From the NCBI RefSeq assembly GCF_954871325.1, contig NC_088776.1, positions 18,104,052 through 18,168,051 on the forward strand: a stretch of 64,000 nucleotides of DNA, given 5' to 3'. Shown piece by piece: positions 28,101-35,825 of this stretch. The DNA comes from Gordionus sp. m RMFG-2023 (Eukaryota > Nematomorpha > Gordioida > Chordodea > Parachordodidae). A model generated the notes under the pieces. It was given only the letters and a program-made list of their open reading frames with translations. It ran no database searches and was not told the origin of the DNA. Each line of letters begins with the position of its first letter. The stretch's first letter is position 1. The position numbers and the translations under genes were made by a program.

Positions 28101-31100
28101 CTGTCTGTGATTCCAATTGATTATATCAAGTTGGTCACCGTTAAAAATTTGACTGTTATAGATTTATAAAAATTGTTGAAATAAAAATAAATTTTAAGAA
28201 TATATAAAATATTTTAAAATTCTAAGAGGAAAAAACCTGAAGGTTCCAGAATTGATTCGATTTCGTAATTAGTTTTGGCTAATTTGAAGGCATGGCTTAG
28301 AGCGTCTTTGGGTTTCATAGATTTTATTTTTGAAAAATCAAATAATTTTGTATTTGAACTGTGTAATAATGCGTTATAAGCCTGTCCATTTTTCCAATCG
28401 GAGTCAAAATTATTGACTTCCAAGTTATACCTAGATAAAAAAATATTTCATGTTCTTAAAAAATGCTCTTATAATATAAAATTTATTGAAATACAAGAAT
28501 AAAATTTTTTAATAAAATAATTGAAATTATTCAAAATTTAAAATAATATGCAAAATAAGCAGGCTTAAACTATCTGTTTAGTGACGGTAAAAAACATATG
28601 GCCTAGCAAGTATTTAAATAAATCCATGTAGCCTTTTGATGACACTTGTATACATGGTAAAATCATTTAAAATATATAAATAATCGTGGCTCGAGAATTG
28701 AAGTGCCCTACAGAGACCTTCAAGGGGCGGGTCTGCCACCCCATATTATATTCTAGAGGATCTGGGTTTTTGAAAAATATTTTTAATGGGTCTTGGGCCT
28801 AAAAAATATTTATTTAAATTTAGCTTATTTAAAGCAGTTGCTAACTAAAAAAAATTACCATTTTTTTCTTTAAAATAATAAATTTGAGCATTGCAAACAA
28901 AATGATTGCTTAAACACATTAAAATATTGTTCATTCATTAAAAAAATAAATAAAATTTTTAGATATGGTAAGTCGGGGTTGGGAAAATTTTTGAAACTTA
29001 GCATGGGCTTGGGAATATTTTTTAATATTAAATATGGGCCAGGCAGGGCCTGTACCTAAAAAATTTTTTACTATGGGCTTGGGTCAGGCCTCATCAAATA
29101 TTTAGGCTCATGAAATTATCCGGTGCTTGTTTCTTTAAAATGTGATAATAACATTTAAACGGGGATTTACAAACTGCTCAGAGTTTTACAAAGATTTTGA
29201 CCTCTGAAGATAAAATAAAGATTTTTTTTATGCTTAAGCAGGATTTTTGAGCAAATTTTGTTCAAAATTAATTGATCATTTTTACTAATATAAAATATAA
29301 CTTAATATCATAAATGCTCAGTCACCATCATTTTACACCCCATCCCATATGTATAAATTTCCAAACTACATAAAAGGTATTTTTTTAATAAATTTTTTGA
29401 CAACCTAATTATAAGTTATATTATTAAGTAATATATAAAAATGTAAATTAATAAATTTTGATGGTCTAAAAGAATATGGACATATGTTTCTGTGAGTGTC
29501 ATCTTGGAATACATTCTATGGAATATTTGTATTCCTTCTATCAATAAAGTAAAAATATTATTATTTTAAATCTTTATATTTTTATAATACGAGGTTAAAA
29601 AGAAGTCATACTTGATAACTCCAAAGAAATGGCATGCTGAGTAAATAGTCTATTAATGTGACTAAACTAGGTTAACTTTGGTATATGGCCTTAACCCAAT
29701 CAGAAGCTTTCACTCCTCATTATCCTCAAAAAACAATGAAATTTACGGATGGTTCAAAGTCACATAAGTGGAAAAGGTTGGCAAATATTATTTTAAATCA
29801 ACGTATTTTTTTATAAAAAGTGGCTCCTGGGTAATACCATGGAATGGTGTATAGGTAGTAGTCCTGATCAAAACTTCATTGAAAACATATGTAGAATAAT
29901 TAAAAGCAGAGTTGAAATAGGGGATTCCATCTGCCCCTCACAATCAGACCAGTGTAACTTAATATATTAATTCACATAAAATTTTTAAAATACAAAAATT
30001 ATATTAATAAGATTATAATTTAATTTAATATATAAATATTTTATGATAAAAGAAATAATAATTTCAAAAAGATTTTATGAAAGGTGGAACTCAAAAATTT
30101 TGAAAATATTAGAGCACACCTATCTTTGAGGTGATTGCTATCTTTACTAGTGATCTGATTGGGCCTAATTTTTCAAACCAGGCCTAAAAAAATTTAAAAT
30201 AATTAATCTTCAGCTTAATTTTTAACAAAAAAAATTTATTTGTCCCAAAAAGGCTGACTTGAAATAAAAATATTCGTCCCTAACCAGGCTTTATTTTATT
30301 TAAATATACAAACTAATTTTTTTCAATATAATTTAATCAGAGACCTGTAGAGGTACCATTTGTATGGCCCAGTCTGGCCCGGATTTTTTTTAAATATATT
30401 TTTTTTATTTTTGATTTTTTAGCTAATAATGGTAATACCTAATATTTGGTTTTAAAATACATGGCCCGGATATTTTTTTTTTAAATTTTCAGGCCTGCCA
30501 GGTATATTTAAAAAATTAAGATACAGCATGGCCCATGTACCCGGGCTTAGGGCTGGGTCTGTAGGTCTCTGAGTTTAATTAAATTTACACTGAACATAGT
30601 TTTTATCATACAAGCAAATAAAATATATTTGTGCCTTTTTACAAAATTTAAAATTATATATCTATTTTATTTCTAAAATGTATAACAATTTTATTTCAAT
30701 ATTGTATATCAATTTTATTTCAATTTTATTTCAAAATTATATATCAATTTTTTTCAAAATTTTGAACCAGCATGTTCCAATTTTTAAAAAAAAATTAGAC
30801 TCAACATAACCAATTTTAAAAAAGTATGTCCAGAGGCTAGATTGTGTACAGGCCAGGTCTACTTTATCAGATTTTTAATCTTTAATTGATATTTTAAAAA
30901 TTCAAGCCAAGCTTAAAATATATATATATTATATTAAGTAACTAGTTGATCCTTCATGTAATATTCATTTTTTACTTTCAGTCTCTATTTAAAACAATAT
31001 ATAGAATACAGTCAATAAAACAAATTAACAAAATTAAATTTAAGTCAGGCCAGGTAAAAAAAAACTGAGTTAGCTAAAAAATATAATTTTTAAAATAATT

Positions 31101-32395
31101 GTGTCCAGTCCAGGCTTGAAAATGTGATGGGAGGGGGAGTAATCCACATTTGGCTTAAAAATTTGATTTCTGCAGGTCTCTGATGTAAATTAAATAAAAT
31201 TTCTAAAATATTTAATTTAATATGTTATTCATACTTCCAGTCCCTATACAGAATACAATCAATAAAATTAAATTAACAAAAGTTTTTAAATCTGTCAGGC
31301 CAGGTTTTAAAAATAATAAAAACCTAAATTGGGCTAAAAATATTATTTGTTTAAACAATTGTGTCCAGCCTGTTTGATAGTGTTAGGGGGGGTGGGGAGT
31401 TAAATCCATATTCCACCTATAAATTTGATTTCTGCAGATCTGATGTAAATATAAAATTTCTAAAATATTTAATTATAAACACCAATGTATATAAATAGTG
31501 TTAAAATTATTTCAATATTAATATATTATTTCAGACAATTATGTTTTAACTAGATAATAAATTTAAAAAATTTGGACATAAAATTTTAAAACAATAGATA
31601 TTTAAAATCATCATTAAACAATAATAAATGTTTATATCTCTAATTAATAATTAGTTATTAGAACTAATGGTTAAAATAAATATTATCTGACAATATCTAA
31701 TTAATATAAACAAGCTAAAATTGGTATTTTTATATATTATTGCAACAATTTTTTTTGTTTAAATTGCCTAAATTTATATATTTATGATATTAGAAAAGCA
31801 AGTTAATAAATTACTTCTTTAGAATTTCATTACACCAAGATAATAAATAAGATTCACTCTGATTATTTGAAATATCCATTTTGATAATTCTTTTAACCTT
31901 ATTTTTTAATATAATATTTAACGATATACTAAAATAATCTATACCTGCCAGTAATATATAATCTTCCATAATAAATTTAATATAGCATTGTGATCACCTT
32001 GCAATAATTTTTTACTTGTGATATCATTAAAATCAATCTAAGCAAATAATTAAATTTAAATCATAATTATACCATTATTACATCATAAGATTTAATTATG
32101 TCTAGAGAACAATTTATTTTATTTAAATCTTGATCGGGCAAATCTTTATTGAGAGAATTCTGATATATAATTAGATTAGACTTATAAAATTTATAACTAT
32201 ATCCTCTTTTGTTAAAATTTTTAAAAGATCCAATAATTTTGATCCATCACGAAAATCATCATATATATTATTAATAAGAGGTTTTAAATTCTAAAAATAA
32301 ATTTATAGATACATGCAATTCATAAAATACCTTATTAAATATACAATTAACCCATTTCGTGAAACAATGTTTTTGAATTGATAAATTTGCAGAAC
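72..32395 (-). CDS. Dys: Dystrophin ortholog, 5' portion (CH1-CH2, hinge, rod repeats)
   Basis: Dystrophin links cortical actin to the membrane dystroglycan complex. This is the N-terminal part: two calponin-homology domains, then spectrin-type repeats with a proline-rich hinge. Two landmarks set it apart from other CH-spectrin proteins. The first repeat has VKEQFNTHE, where vertebrate dystrophin has VKDQFHTHE. The second has LSNMLVVVDSEDDQ, where vertebrates have LTHMVVVVDESSGD. Exon phases agree at every junction I checked, and codons split by introns give sensible residues (GA|G across the 12.4-kb intron). The C-terminal WW, EF-hand and ZZ region lies beyond the left edge. The first coding exon, upstream of 32395, and a short exon for the end of CH2, between 26904 and 28237, were not found. 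CH1 introns are under 50 bp, while later ones are swollen by transposons. Identity is firm; edges rest on GT-AG and phase. Confidence 0.9.
876..1048 (-). CDS. Dys: Dystrophin exon: repeat junction and next helix A
   Basis: 2 nt plus 57 codons. HYFETLVNMLEAHHYQSFQE closes one repeat and PLASLNEWLEDVKTSLISDP opens the next, with Trp in helix A. Donor CAG|GTTTTA, phase 0. Confidence 0.85.
1137..1302 (-). CDS. Dys: Dystrophin exon: spectrin repeat helices B and C
   Basis: 55 codons plus 1 nt; acceptor TTTTAG, donor CTA|GTAATT in phase 1. KLDQIKALWPKIEENRNTAR and IHRWEGLFEQ give the helix B and C core, including the closing Trp. The split codon with the next exon (A|AT) encodes Asn. Confidence 0.85.
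2287..2442 (-). CDS. Dys: Dystrophin exon: spectrin repeat helix A
   Basis: 52 codons, phase 0 to 0, donor TCG|GTGAGC (near consensus). DMHEALKELETWFRNAREHP has the L..L..W..A pattern of helix A, and TSVSQTKEFSEAIENCS begins helix B. Confidence 0.85.
2722..2928 (-). CDS. Dys: Dystrophin exon: hinge end and next repeat start
   Basis: 69 codons, phase 0 to 0. Lys-rich start (DVKIPQKKDKATEDEIL), then PEYLAKKRESLSVPTEFPEL and a stretch with QWEDHMNKPEKS. The donor TCG|GTTTTT is weak, but it is the only GT before the frame closes. Confidence 0.7.
3310..3663 (-). CDS. Dys: Dystrophin exon: proline-rich hinge
   Basis: 118 codons, phase 0. It opens KYNHPGPSPIFKKLKLDQ, then Pro/Ser-rich sequence (APRPLSTMPPLPSTSKSP, TPRIPTEKMP) with no heptad pattern. 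By order it sits where vertebrate dystrophin has hinge 2, but it is longer than the roughly 50-residue vertebrate hinge. It may be a lineage-specific disordered spacer. Confidence 0.78.
3778..3957 (-). CDS. Dys: Dystrophin exon: rod helix
   Basis: 60 codons, phase 0 to 0, acceptor TATAG, donor CAA|GTAATA. The product is charged and helical, with heptad-like spacing (EFGDLQNAYYEFSKTHKH, NIENIERNLNYIKFKINKID). It has no clear vertebrate counterpart but is in frame between supported exons and fits a rod helix. Confidence 0.78.
4198..4523 (-). CDS. Dys: Dystrophin exon: end of repeat 2 and next repeat
   Basis: 108 codons after a 2-nt completion. LEEKLSSLQNRYLTLCQWLE matches LEEQLKVLGDRWANICRWTE at the end of vertebrate repeat 2. 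It goes on through a less conserved repeat with WNSGAISKLEKLLDYC and ends at GAA|GTAATA, phase 0. The repeat-closing Trp is Tyr here. Confidence 0.85.
4900..5135 (-). CDS. Dys: Dystrophin exon: spectrin repeat 2
   Basis: Starts with the G completing the split Glu codon, then LQNSLNTLQKQQIEVFEKWL (vertebrate LHRVLMDLQNQKLKELNDWL). It ends LSNMLVVVDSEDDQ, matching a distinctive dystrophin stretch. A serine run (SSSSS) sits in the helix A-B loop. Donor CAAG|GTATCG, phase 1. A 444-bp MITE begins 83 bp upstream of the acceptor. Confidence 0.92.
5219..5662. mobile_element. Small non-autonomous inverted-repeat element (MITE)
   Basis: 444 bp bounded by 20-bp inverted repeats with one mismatch: TGCGCACAAATTGAGCGTTT at the left and the complement of TGCGCACAAATTGAACGTTT at the right. 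A further copy of the end motif lies inside at about 5282, so the left end may be duplicated or nested. No coding capacity and no clear target duplication. It lies in the dystrophin intron, 83 bp from the acceptor of the exon at 5135. Confidence 0.7.
5834..6047 (+). repeat. Probable 5' LTR of the gypsy-like fossil
   Basis: Shares an extended, gapped match with 17080-17261 in the same orientation. Shared landmarks are TGTATTAAATTG, ATCTTGTGAATTT, CATAAACAAA, GATAAAATACAATAAAGAAA and ATACTACAAATATGA. It begins near a TG, as LTRs do. The LTR call rests on the flanking of gypsy-type coding traces; the exact end is blurred. Confidence 0.55.
6440..8345 (-). mobile_element. Decayed LINE copy, same family as the LINE at 42-47.6 kb
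   Basis: On the minus strand this stretch follows the 42-47 kb LINE in order: RT region near 6440-6700, the segment before RT near 7100-7300 (both copies share TAGGCGTCAT), and the APE endonuclease region up to about 8345. The longest readable minus frames are short, so it is well decayed. It interrupts the LTR fossil near its 5' LTR. Blocks with the palindrome GAACGCGTTC lie at both flanks (about 6083-6150, 8590-8660). Confidence 0.65.
6455..6702. repeat. 124-bp tandem duplication in the old LINE copy
   Basis: Two adjacent near-identical copies (6455-6578 and 6579-6702), each starting ATCAAAAGCTCTACTGAATG and running through TTTGGTCTGTACGAGAACAT. Only a few differences are visible, so the duplication is younger than the LINE insertion, or an assembly artefact. 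Confidence 0.85.
9291..9620. repeat. Perfect 165-bp tandem duplication at the LTR-fossil/hAT junction
   Basis: 9291-9455 and 9456-9620 read identically base for base. Each unit has about 145 bp of LTR-fossil sequence followed by about 18 bp that look like the outer end of the adjoining hAT (CAGATCGCGAATATTTGT). The duplication therefore post-dates the hAT insertion and is recent. Confidence 0.92.
9603..12782 (+). mobile_element. hAT transposon, copy 1 (plus orientation)
   Basis: About 3.2 kb. Transposase traces on the plus strand: IANVTGNGSNFIKAF near 11249, PQHIRCICHTISLI near 11460 and the C-terminal dimerisation region LERLFTFANMVNRPNGQRLN near 12331. In copy 2 the first motif reads TVTDNGSYF. 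The Asp, expected to be one of the DDE catalytic residues, is Gly in copy 1. The frame is also broken by stops, so it is inactive. The right end CAACTCTG is a diverged form of the CAACCCTG terminus; the left end is shortened and its target duplication is gone. Confidence 0.8.
13089..16233 (-). mobile_element. hAT transposon, copy 2 (minus orientation), with target duplication
   Basis: 3145 bp with ends CAGGGTTG and its complement CAACCCTG, flanked by a perfect 8-bp duplication CAATTACA (13081-13088 and 16234-16241), the hAT hallmark. The minus strand carries the same transposase as copy 1, including TVTDNGSYFIKAFK near 14690-14640, and is broken by stops. The two copies lie head to head 306 bp apart and form an inverted repeat with arms of about 3.1 kb. 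The gap holds LTR-fossil RT sequence, so both jumped into the fossil. Confidence 0.9.
17080..17261 (+). repeat. Probable 3' LTR of the gypsy-like fossil
   Basis: Direct-repeat partner of 5834-6047. It follows the integrase trace by about 350 bp and starts with TGTGTGTATTAAATTG just after a purine-rich stretch (GATTGAGGATAAA), the usual place for a polypurine tract. The match fades after about 17261. Confidence 0.55.
17576..17763 (-). CDS. Dys: Dystrophin exon: spectrin repeat 1, helices B and C
   Basis: Reads SFITRLMSQQADVFNLLKKG, then a helix with MKRLNNMWETIRVNTLNFQS (vertebrate MNLLNSRWECLRVASMEKQS), carrying the conserved Trp of helix C. Acceptor ACAG, donor GA|GTTAGT in phase 2. The next exon lies 12.4 kb away and supplies the G of a Glu codon. 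Confidence 0.9.
18177..18359 (-). CDS. Dys: Dystrophin exon: hinge end and spectrin repeat 1, helix A
   Basis: 61 codons, phase 0. A short Pro/Thr lead is followed by EYWEKLDEVTAWLEGAEKEL (vertebrate ALEEVLSWLLSAEDTL), with the Trp of helix A, and ends VKEQFNTHE (vertebrate VKDQFHTHE). Donor GAG|GTAATT. The start uses an AAAG acceptor and could be off by a few bases. Confidence 0.85.
19052..19149. repeat. (TTTC)n microsatellite
   Basis: About 100 bp of nearly pure TTTC tetranucleotide repeat, slightly interrupted at its left end, in a dystrophin intron. Open frames on both strands here (Ser/Phe/Leu-rich on plus, Lys/Glu/Arg-rich on minus) are by-products of the repeat. Confidence 0.98.
20088..20291. 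repeat. 102-bp tandem duplication
   Basis: Two copies (20088-20189 and 20190-20291) starting GCTGGTAAATCAATCTGATA, differing at one or two positions. No coding sense. Intronic. Confidence 0.9.
20860..20921. repeat. End fragment of the CAGAGACC dispersed repeat family
   Basis: The sequence ends TCTGCAGGTCTCTG at 20921, preceded by GGGCCGGGCCTGTAAATATA and GGGTTGGGTCGTG. The same end and GGCC-rich interior recur at 30338-30571, 31130-31182 and, without a clear end, 28711-29130. Confidence 0.55.
21557..23100. other. Unidentified, slightly GC-richer stretch with decayed coding look
   Basis: Clearly less AT-rich than its surroundings, with one 62-codon plus-strand frame (21557-21745) whose product contains KLGQSLRGYDNMYLYYTP and KGDLILTKDPVFLANFYKH. 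Beyond it, plus-strand frames are broken every 20-60 codons but keep non-random composition to about 23100. I do not recognise it. It could be the remains of a transposon gene or processed host gene. It lies in a dystrophin intron, opposite strand. Confidence 0.35.
24285..24640 (-). mobile_element. Possible tail of a second LINE type
   Basis: A less AT-rich island whose minus strand reads ASWNTIPVEFLSKIVTFQKI, resembling the WN.LP.E....S...FK segment downstream of RT in CR1/Jockey-type LINEs. The match is short and other frames are closed. Introns either side (23460-24280, 24640-26796) hold nothing I can identify. Confidence 0.25.
26797..26904 (-). CDS. Dys: Candidate dystrophin exon: hinge 1
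   Basis: An open 36-codon stretch with a strong acceptor (TTTTTTTTAG) and a weaker donor (GAA|GTCACT), phase 0 at both ends, which fits the phase-0 start of the next exon at 18359. It encodes YSKGRDHFHIEIEEFFSPPA and onward: polar, then proline-containing, as expected between CH2 and the first repeat. The vertebrate counterpart is KVTKEEHFQLHHQ followed by a Pro/Ser-rich hinge. Similarity alone is weak; position, phase and codon use carry the call. Confidence 0.5.
28237..28430 (-). CDS. Dys: Dystrophin exon: CH2 core
   Basis: Encodes YNLEVNNFDSDWKNGQAYNA and onward: the CH2 motif NF..SW.DG.A.NAL.H, then LFDF, a helix with SHAFKLAK and IESILEPS (vertebrate IEKLLDPE). Acceptor TCTAG, donor CAG|GTTTTT in phase 1. 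The last 20-30 residues of CH2 must lie in one more exon, which I did not find. Confidence 0.9.
28711..29130. repeat. Dispersed repeat with CAGAGACC end and GGCC-rich core
   Basis: Starts CAGAGACCTTCAAGG and contains phrases repeated elsewhere: GGGTTGGGAAAATTTTTGAAAC, here split by me as GGGTTGGGAAAA and TTTTTGAAAC, matches the founder-like unit at 39611-39660. A segment with GCATTGCAAACAAAATGATT recurs at about 49226-49850 inside the Ginger element. The right end is not clear. Part of the 3.4-kb dystrophin intron between 28431 and 31814. Confidence 0.5.
30338..30571. mobile_element. 234-bp MITE, hAT-like
   Basis: Imperfect inverted ends, CAGAGACCTGTAGA at the left and the complement of CAGAGACCTACAGA at the right. 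Flanking 8-mers AATTTAAT and AGTTTAAT agree at 7 of 8 positions, as expected for a hAT target duplication. The core is GGCC-rich (TGGCCCAGTCTGGCCCGG). It gives the clearest full-length copy of the CAGAGACC family. Confidence 0.65.
30960..31446. repeat. Two diverged tandem copies of a 235-260 bp repeat
   Basis: Copy 1 runs from TACTTTCAGTCTCTATTTAA (about 30973) to TTTCTGCAGGTCTCTGATGT. Copy 2 runs from ACTTCCAGTCCCTATACAGA (about 31231) to TTTCTGCAGATCTGATGT. Both share GAATACA.TCAATAAAA and GTCAGGCCAGG in the same order. The units end with the CAGAGACC-family terminus, so an element end was duplicated here. Confidence 0.6.
31815..31897 (-). CDS. Dys: Dystrophin exon: CH1-CH2 linker and CH2 start
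   Basis: 27 codons plus 2 nt. It starts VKRIIKMDI (vertebrate VKNVMKNIM) and contains SESYLLSWCNEIL (vertebrate SEKILLSWVRQST). It ends AA|GTAATT in phase 2. The missing G is supplied by the first base of the exon at 28430, giving Lys. The intron between them is 3.4 kb and rich in dispersed repeats. Confidence 0.87.
31945..32037 (-). CDS. Dys: Dystrophin exon: CH1 C-terminal end
   Basis: 31 codons, phase 0 to 0. GDHNAILNLLWKIIYYWQ corresponds to GNHKLTLGLIWNIILHWQ at the end of CH1 in vertebrate dystrophin, one of the clearest matches in the gene. Donor CAG|GTATAG. Confidence 0.88.
32082..32159 (-). CDS. Dys: Dystrophin exon: CH1, helix before the NNNVDLVNI equivalent
   Basis: 26 codons, phase 0 to 0, acceptor ATCAG, donor GTAATA. 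LNKINCSLDIIKSYD aligns with the ALNNVNKALRVLQNNN helix. An alternative acceptor 12 bp further in would change phase, so the CAG was chosen to keep frame with both neighbours. Confidence 0.8.
32198..32290 (-). CDS. Dys: Dystrophin exon: CH1 middle
   Basis: 31 codons, phase 0 to 0, behind a TTTTTAG acceptor. It contains DFRDGSKLLDLLKILT, the CH1 core that reads DLQDGRRLLDLLEGLT in vertebrate dystrophin. The intron towards the previous exon is only 40 bp. Confidence 0.85.
32331..32395 (-). CDS. Dys: Dystrophin exon: start of CH1 (actin-binding)
   Basis: Encodes 21 residues ending CFTKWVNCIFNK, matching TFTKWVNAQFSK at the start of dystrophin CH1. It begins in phase 1 after an AAG acceptor and ends at an AAG|GTATTT donor in phase 0. 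The phase-1 start means a further 5' exon with the initiator Met must exist; I could not find it. Confidence 0.8.
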
Positions 32396-33268
32396 CTTAC
32401 AAATTATTTAAATATGGAATTTTGATAAAATATACCTATAATCTCCATGAATTAAATTTCTTTGAGTTGAAGAAATTAAGAAATTCAAATAGAACGTTAC
32501 CATATGATCGAAAAAGGTGCAGTCAAGGCCAATGCAATGAATATATCATTGGGCCAATGCAAATTTTATTCAGGCAGTTAATTCTGATAAAATATAAAAG
32601 TATAACACTATTCTTTCCTCCTTATAATACTTCAAATAAAGGCATATTTGTAGAAAAGATAAGATCTAGTATATCAATAGCATAAAAATTCCTGATAAAA
32701 AGAGTGTTATGCTATAGAAATAGAGTCCAATTACTATAAATGATCCTAGGAAATCTAGAGAAAATGAAAGTTTTGCATATCAACAAGTGACATACTAAAT
32801 AACAACGGCTCATATAAAAATAAATAGAATCATAGAAAAAAAACTCAGAAAAAAACCCACAAATTACCGGCCCCTCCATCCCCCCTTCCTTCCACTACAC
32901 AGAATTGCCCTAAAAAAACTCTCTACAGAAAATACATACGAAAATCAGTAAAAAAAAACATTTTCGGAAAAAACCAAATTGTAAAATAAAATATTTTTAT
33001 CAAGTTGTAGCTGTAAACCGAATTTGTGAATATATAAAACCCAAACTTATTATTAATTTTTCCTTTTATTTGTTTGAAAAAAAAGGTGTGCTCTTGAATT
33101 TACGTTTTCAATTGTAAAAAATTATATATTTTATTTTAATAAAACCTCTTCAAATTTTTGAAGAAAAAGTTGAAAATTAAATCTTAAAGTTAAATCACAC
33201 CAATGATATTTCTATCTAGATTGTCGATTCATTCTATAATGAATTTAATTTAAGTGTCCATACATATG
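32396..33268. other. Region upstream of the first recognised dystrophin exon; nothing identified
   Basis: Expected to hold or lead to the first coding exon of dystrophin. I see no convincing ATG exon ending in phase 1. A plus-strand open frame at 32422-32685 has no recognisable motif and AT-driven composition. A C-rich run (CCCCTCCATCCCCCCTTCC) lies near 32871. Confidence 0.4.
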
Positions 33269-33276
33269 AGTCCTCT

Positions 33277-34593
33277 CAGGGGCGTCGCTAGCTTTTACAT
33301 TCTCAGGGGGCTCAACTAAAAAAAAAATTATGGGGGGCGGGCCGGGTTTTATATTAATATATTATACTTTTCAAAAATTTGCTAACTCTGAATAATTATT
33401 CTAAGTTTCATATTTTGTCATTTATTATATTATGCATAGAAAATAAACTAGCATATAAATAATTAAAACAATATAAAACATTGTAAAAATATTATTTTAT
33501 AATACAAAATCTATTTATTACTGTATAAAATATTTTCGATTGTTGATATGAAAAATTTTGCCTCTAAAGAATTACAAGTGATAAAAAAGGTTAATTAATT
33601 CATACATATGCCTCAATTGATAATGGTTTTTAAAAACTACATATTATTAAATTAGCAACTTACACAATGATATATATATCATTGAACTTACATTGACAAA
33701 AGGTCAAGAAACTAATATAACGCTCTGTTACTATTTTTAGATAATGTTTTATAGAATGGACTAATAAGGAAAAATTTATAGGCCTAACCAAATCAACAAT
33801 TCTTGGAGAAGAGAATATAAACGACCAATCCAAATCATAAAACTATATGGTGGTTAGAGCTTTCTCTTAAAGACATGATGGAAGCTAGATAAGTAATTGA
33901 GAAAAAATTTGTGAGATATTAAATTTCTAAAAGATTATCTTCATTTTTAATGATATATAAACAACTACACAGTTGACCATTATTGCTTATAAAATATGCA
34001 TTCATATGCTCTCAGCAGCTGTAAATCTTAAATTACATAGCCACACAAATAATAGTTGCTGGTTAATTTGCCAGAATTTATTATGCTAGATAAATTGATA
34101 AAACAAAAACACTAAAAATCTTTAGAAGAAGTTATGCAAATGTATTGAAGCCTTAAGTTATTTACAAAACAGGGATGCCATATTAGAAATGAAACATTTT
34201 GTAACTATAAAATAAGACCCAGAGTGATATGATATGATAAAAGAAATTAATTAAGATTATATATTATTGTCGCACCACCTCTAGTTGGTATATTATATCT
34301 TAAAATAGTAGTAGTTTGTAATAATATCAAAAATATACTAGTATTAAAAATTTAACTCAAAACTGTTTTTCAAATAAGAAAAAATAGCTTTCCTAAAAAC
34401 ACGTAAAAAGAGAAGAAAAGTTATCTGATTTATTACATCCATTCCAATGATATATATATATAAAAGAAATCATTCAGTGGGAAATCAAAAAAATTTATTA
34501 TTAGTTCAAGGGTATATTAAGGAGCTATTAAAAAAAAATTTTTGCTTCATGGGGCTTGAGCCCCTGCGCGCCCCCTCCCTAGCGACGCTACTG
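33277..34593. mobile_element. Non-autonomous hAT transposon, 1.3 kb
   Basis: Inverted ends CAGGGGCGTCGCTAG and the complement of CAGTAGCGTCGCTAG, with further subterminal symmetry (GGGGGCTCAA against TTGAGCCCC). Flanked by a perfect 8-bp duplication AGTCCTCT (33269-33276 and 34594-34601). The CAGGGGCG start is typical of animal hATs. The interior is AT-rich with no open frame resembling a transposase. It lies 0.9 kb upstream of the first recognised dystrophin exon. Confidence 0.9.
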
Positions 34594-35615
34594 AGTCCTC
34601 TGTATTGCCATTAGTGATTTGCCATTTTACAAATAATGACAATCACGACAATTAAAACCTCATTTCTGATGGATTTAGGTACAGATAATTTTGTAAATAC
34701 ATCTATCCTTTTAACCGACAAAACTTTTGTTAAAAATAAAAATTAAGTCACAATAACATGACATAGTCAGGACATCGGAAAATTACAGTATAGATATTAG
34801 ATTATGGAAAATATTTAATGCCAATACAATATCCCAAATAAGCCTTAAAATAGAAAAATGATTGAAAAAATGATTTGTGTATATTATAAATATTATAAAT
34901 ATTATAAAATTTTTGCATTCCAGGTATTGGTGTCTTTTCAATTAAAAAAACTGAAAATTTGGACTAGATGGTATCCGCATAATCTATTTCCACCTCTGTA
35001 GCATATATATCATTGATGCTTTTTGTTTTATAAATCTAATAACAGAAGGGTGTTCCTGGTAATTAGTTATTTCATTGCTATGACACCTAAAACAATTAGT
35101 TTAATGATGAATAATTATATTATAGTCAAACTATTAATATTAATAATGTTATTATCTAAAAATAAATGCCAGCACCTTAGATCTATTTTCTTTTTTAGGA
35201 TCTCAAAGTCGAGGAGTTAGTCTGTTGTATATTATTAGGCACTTTTAGGCCTAATAACTTTTGCTGCTGTTGGCTCAAAAAATGATGTAAGAGAAGCATC
35301 ATTAATATAATTAATTACTCTAACTGCATTTGACTAAATATTAATAAGTTGTTAGTTAATAATTGTTAGAACACAAGTTATTAATATAATACGAATTGAA
35401 GAAGCTAAATTAATTTATTCACATATATAGTCAATCAAAATCATTCTACAATAACATAAATAAGCTAAAACATAAAAATAATAATCAAACTAAAATATTA
35501 TATTATAAAAAATTTATTTTTCTTTCCTTTCTCACCTTTTTATATTCGATCTTTATATTTATACTACTAAAATTTAAATACCATCGATAATTATCTATAT
35601 TATAATTTTCCGATG

Positions 35616-35692
35616 TCCTCACTACGTCATCGCTACGTCATGTCATCGCTACGTCATGCTATCGCTACGTCATGTCATCGGTACGTACTTAT
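35616..35692. repeat. Short tandem repeat built on GCTACGTCAT
   Basis: Four to five near-copies of ATCGCTACGTCATGTC (period 16-18 bp). Every unit holds TACGTCA, one base off the cAMP-response core TGACGTCA; related TACGTCAT trimers recur at 41697-41717. A regulatory role is possible but there is no recognised gene start nearby. The flanks, 34602-35615, hold nothing identified. Confidence 0.8.
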
Positions 35693-35825
35693 TTTTATTT
35701 TTATTTTTTTATTGATTTTATTTTATTTTTTTTATAGAAAATATTTTTAGACATGAAGCCCAATAAAATCTACCAAATGCAAAATAAATTATACATCTAT
35801 ATATACTAAAAAGGCTTATACTTTT

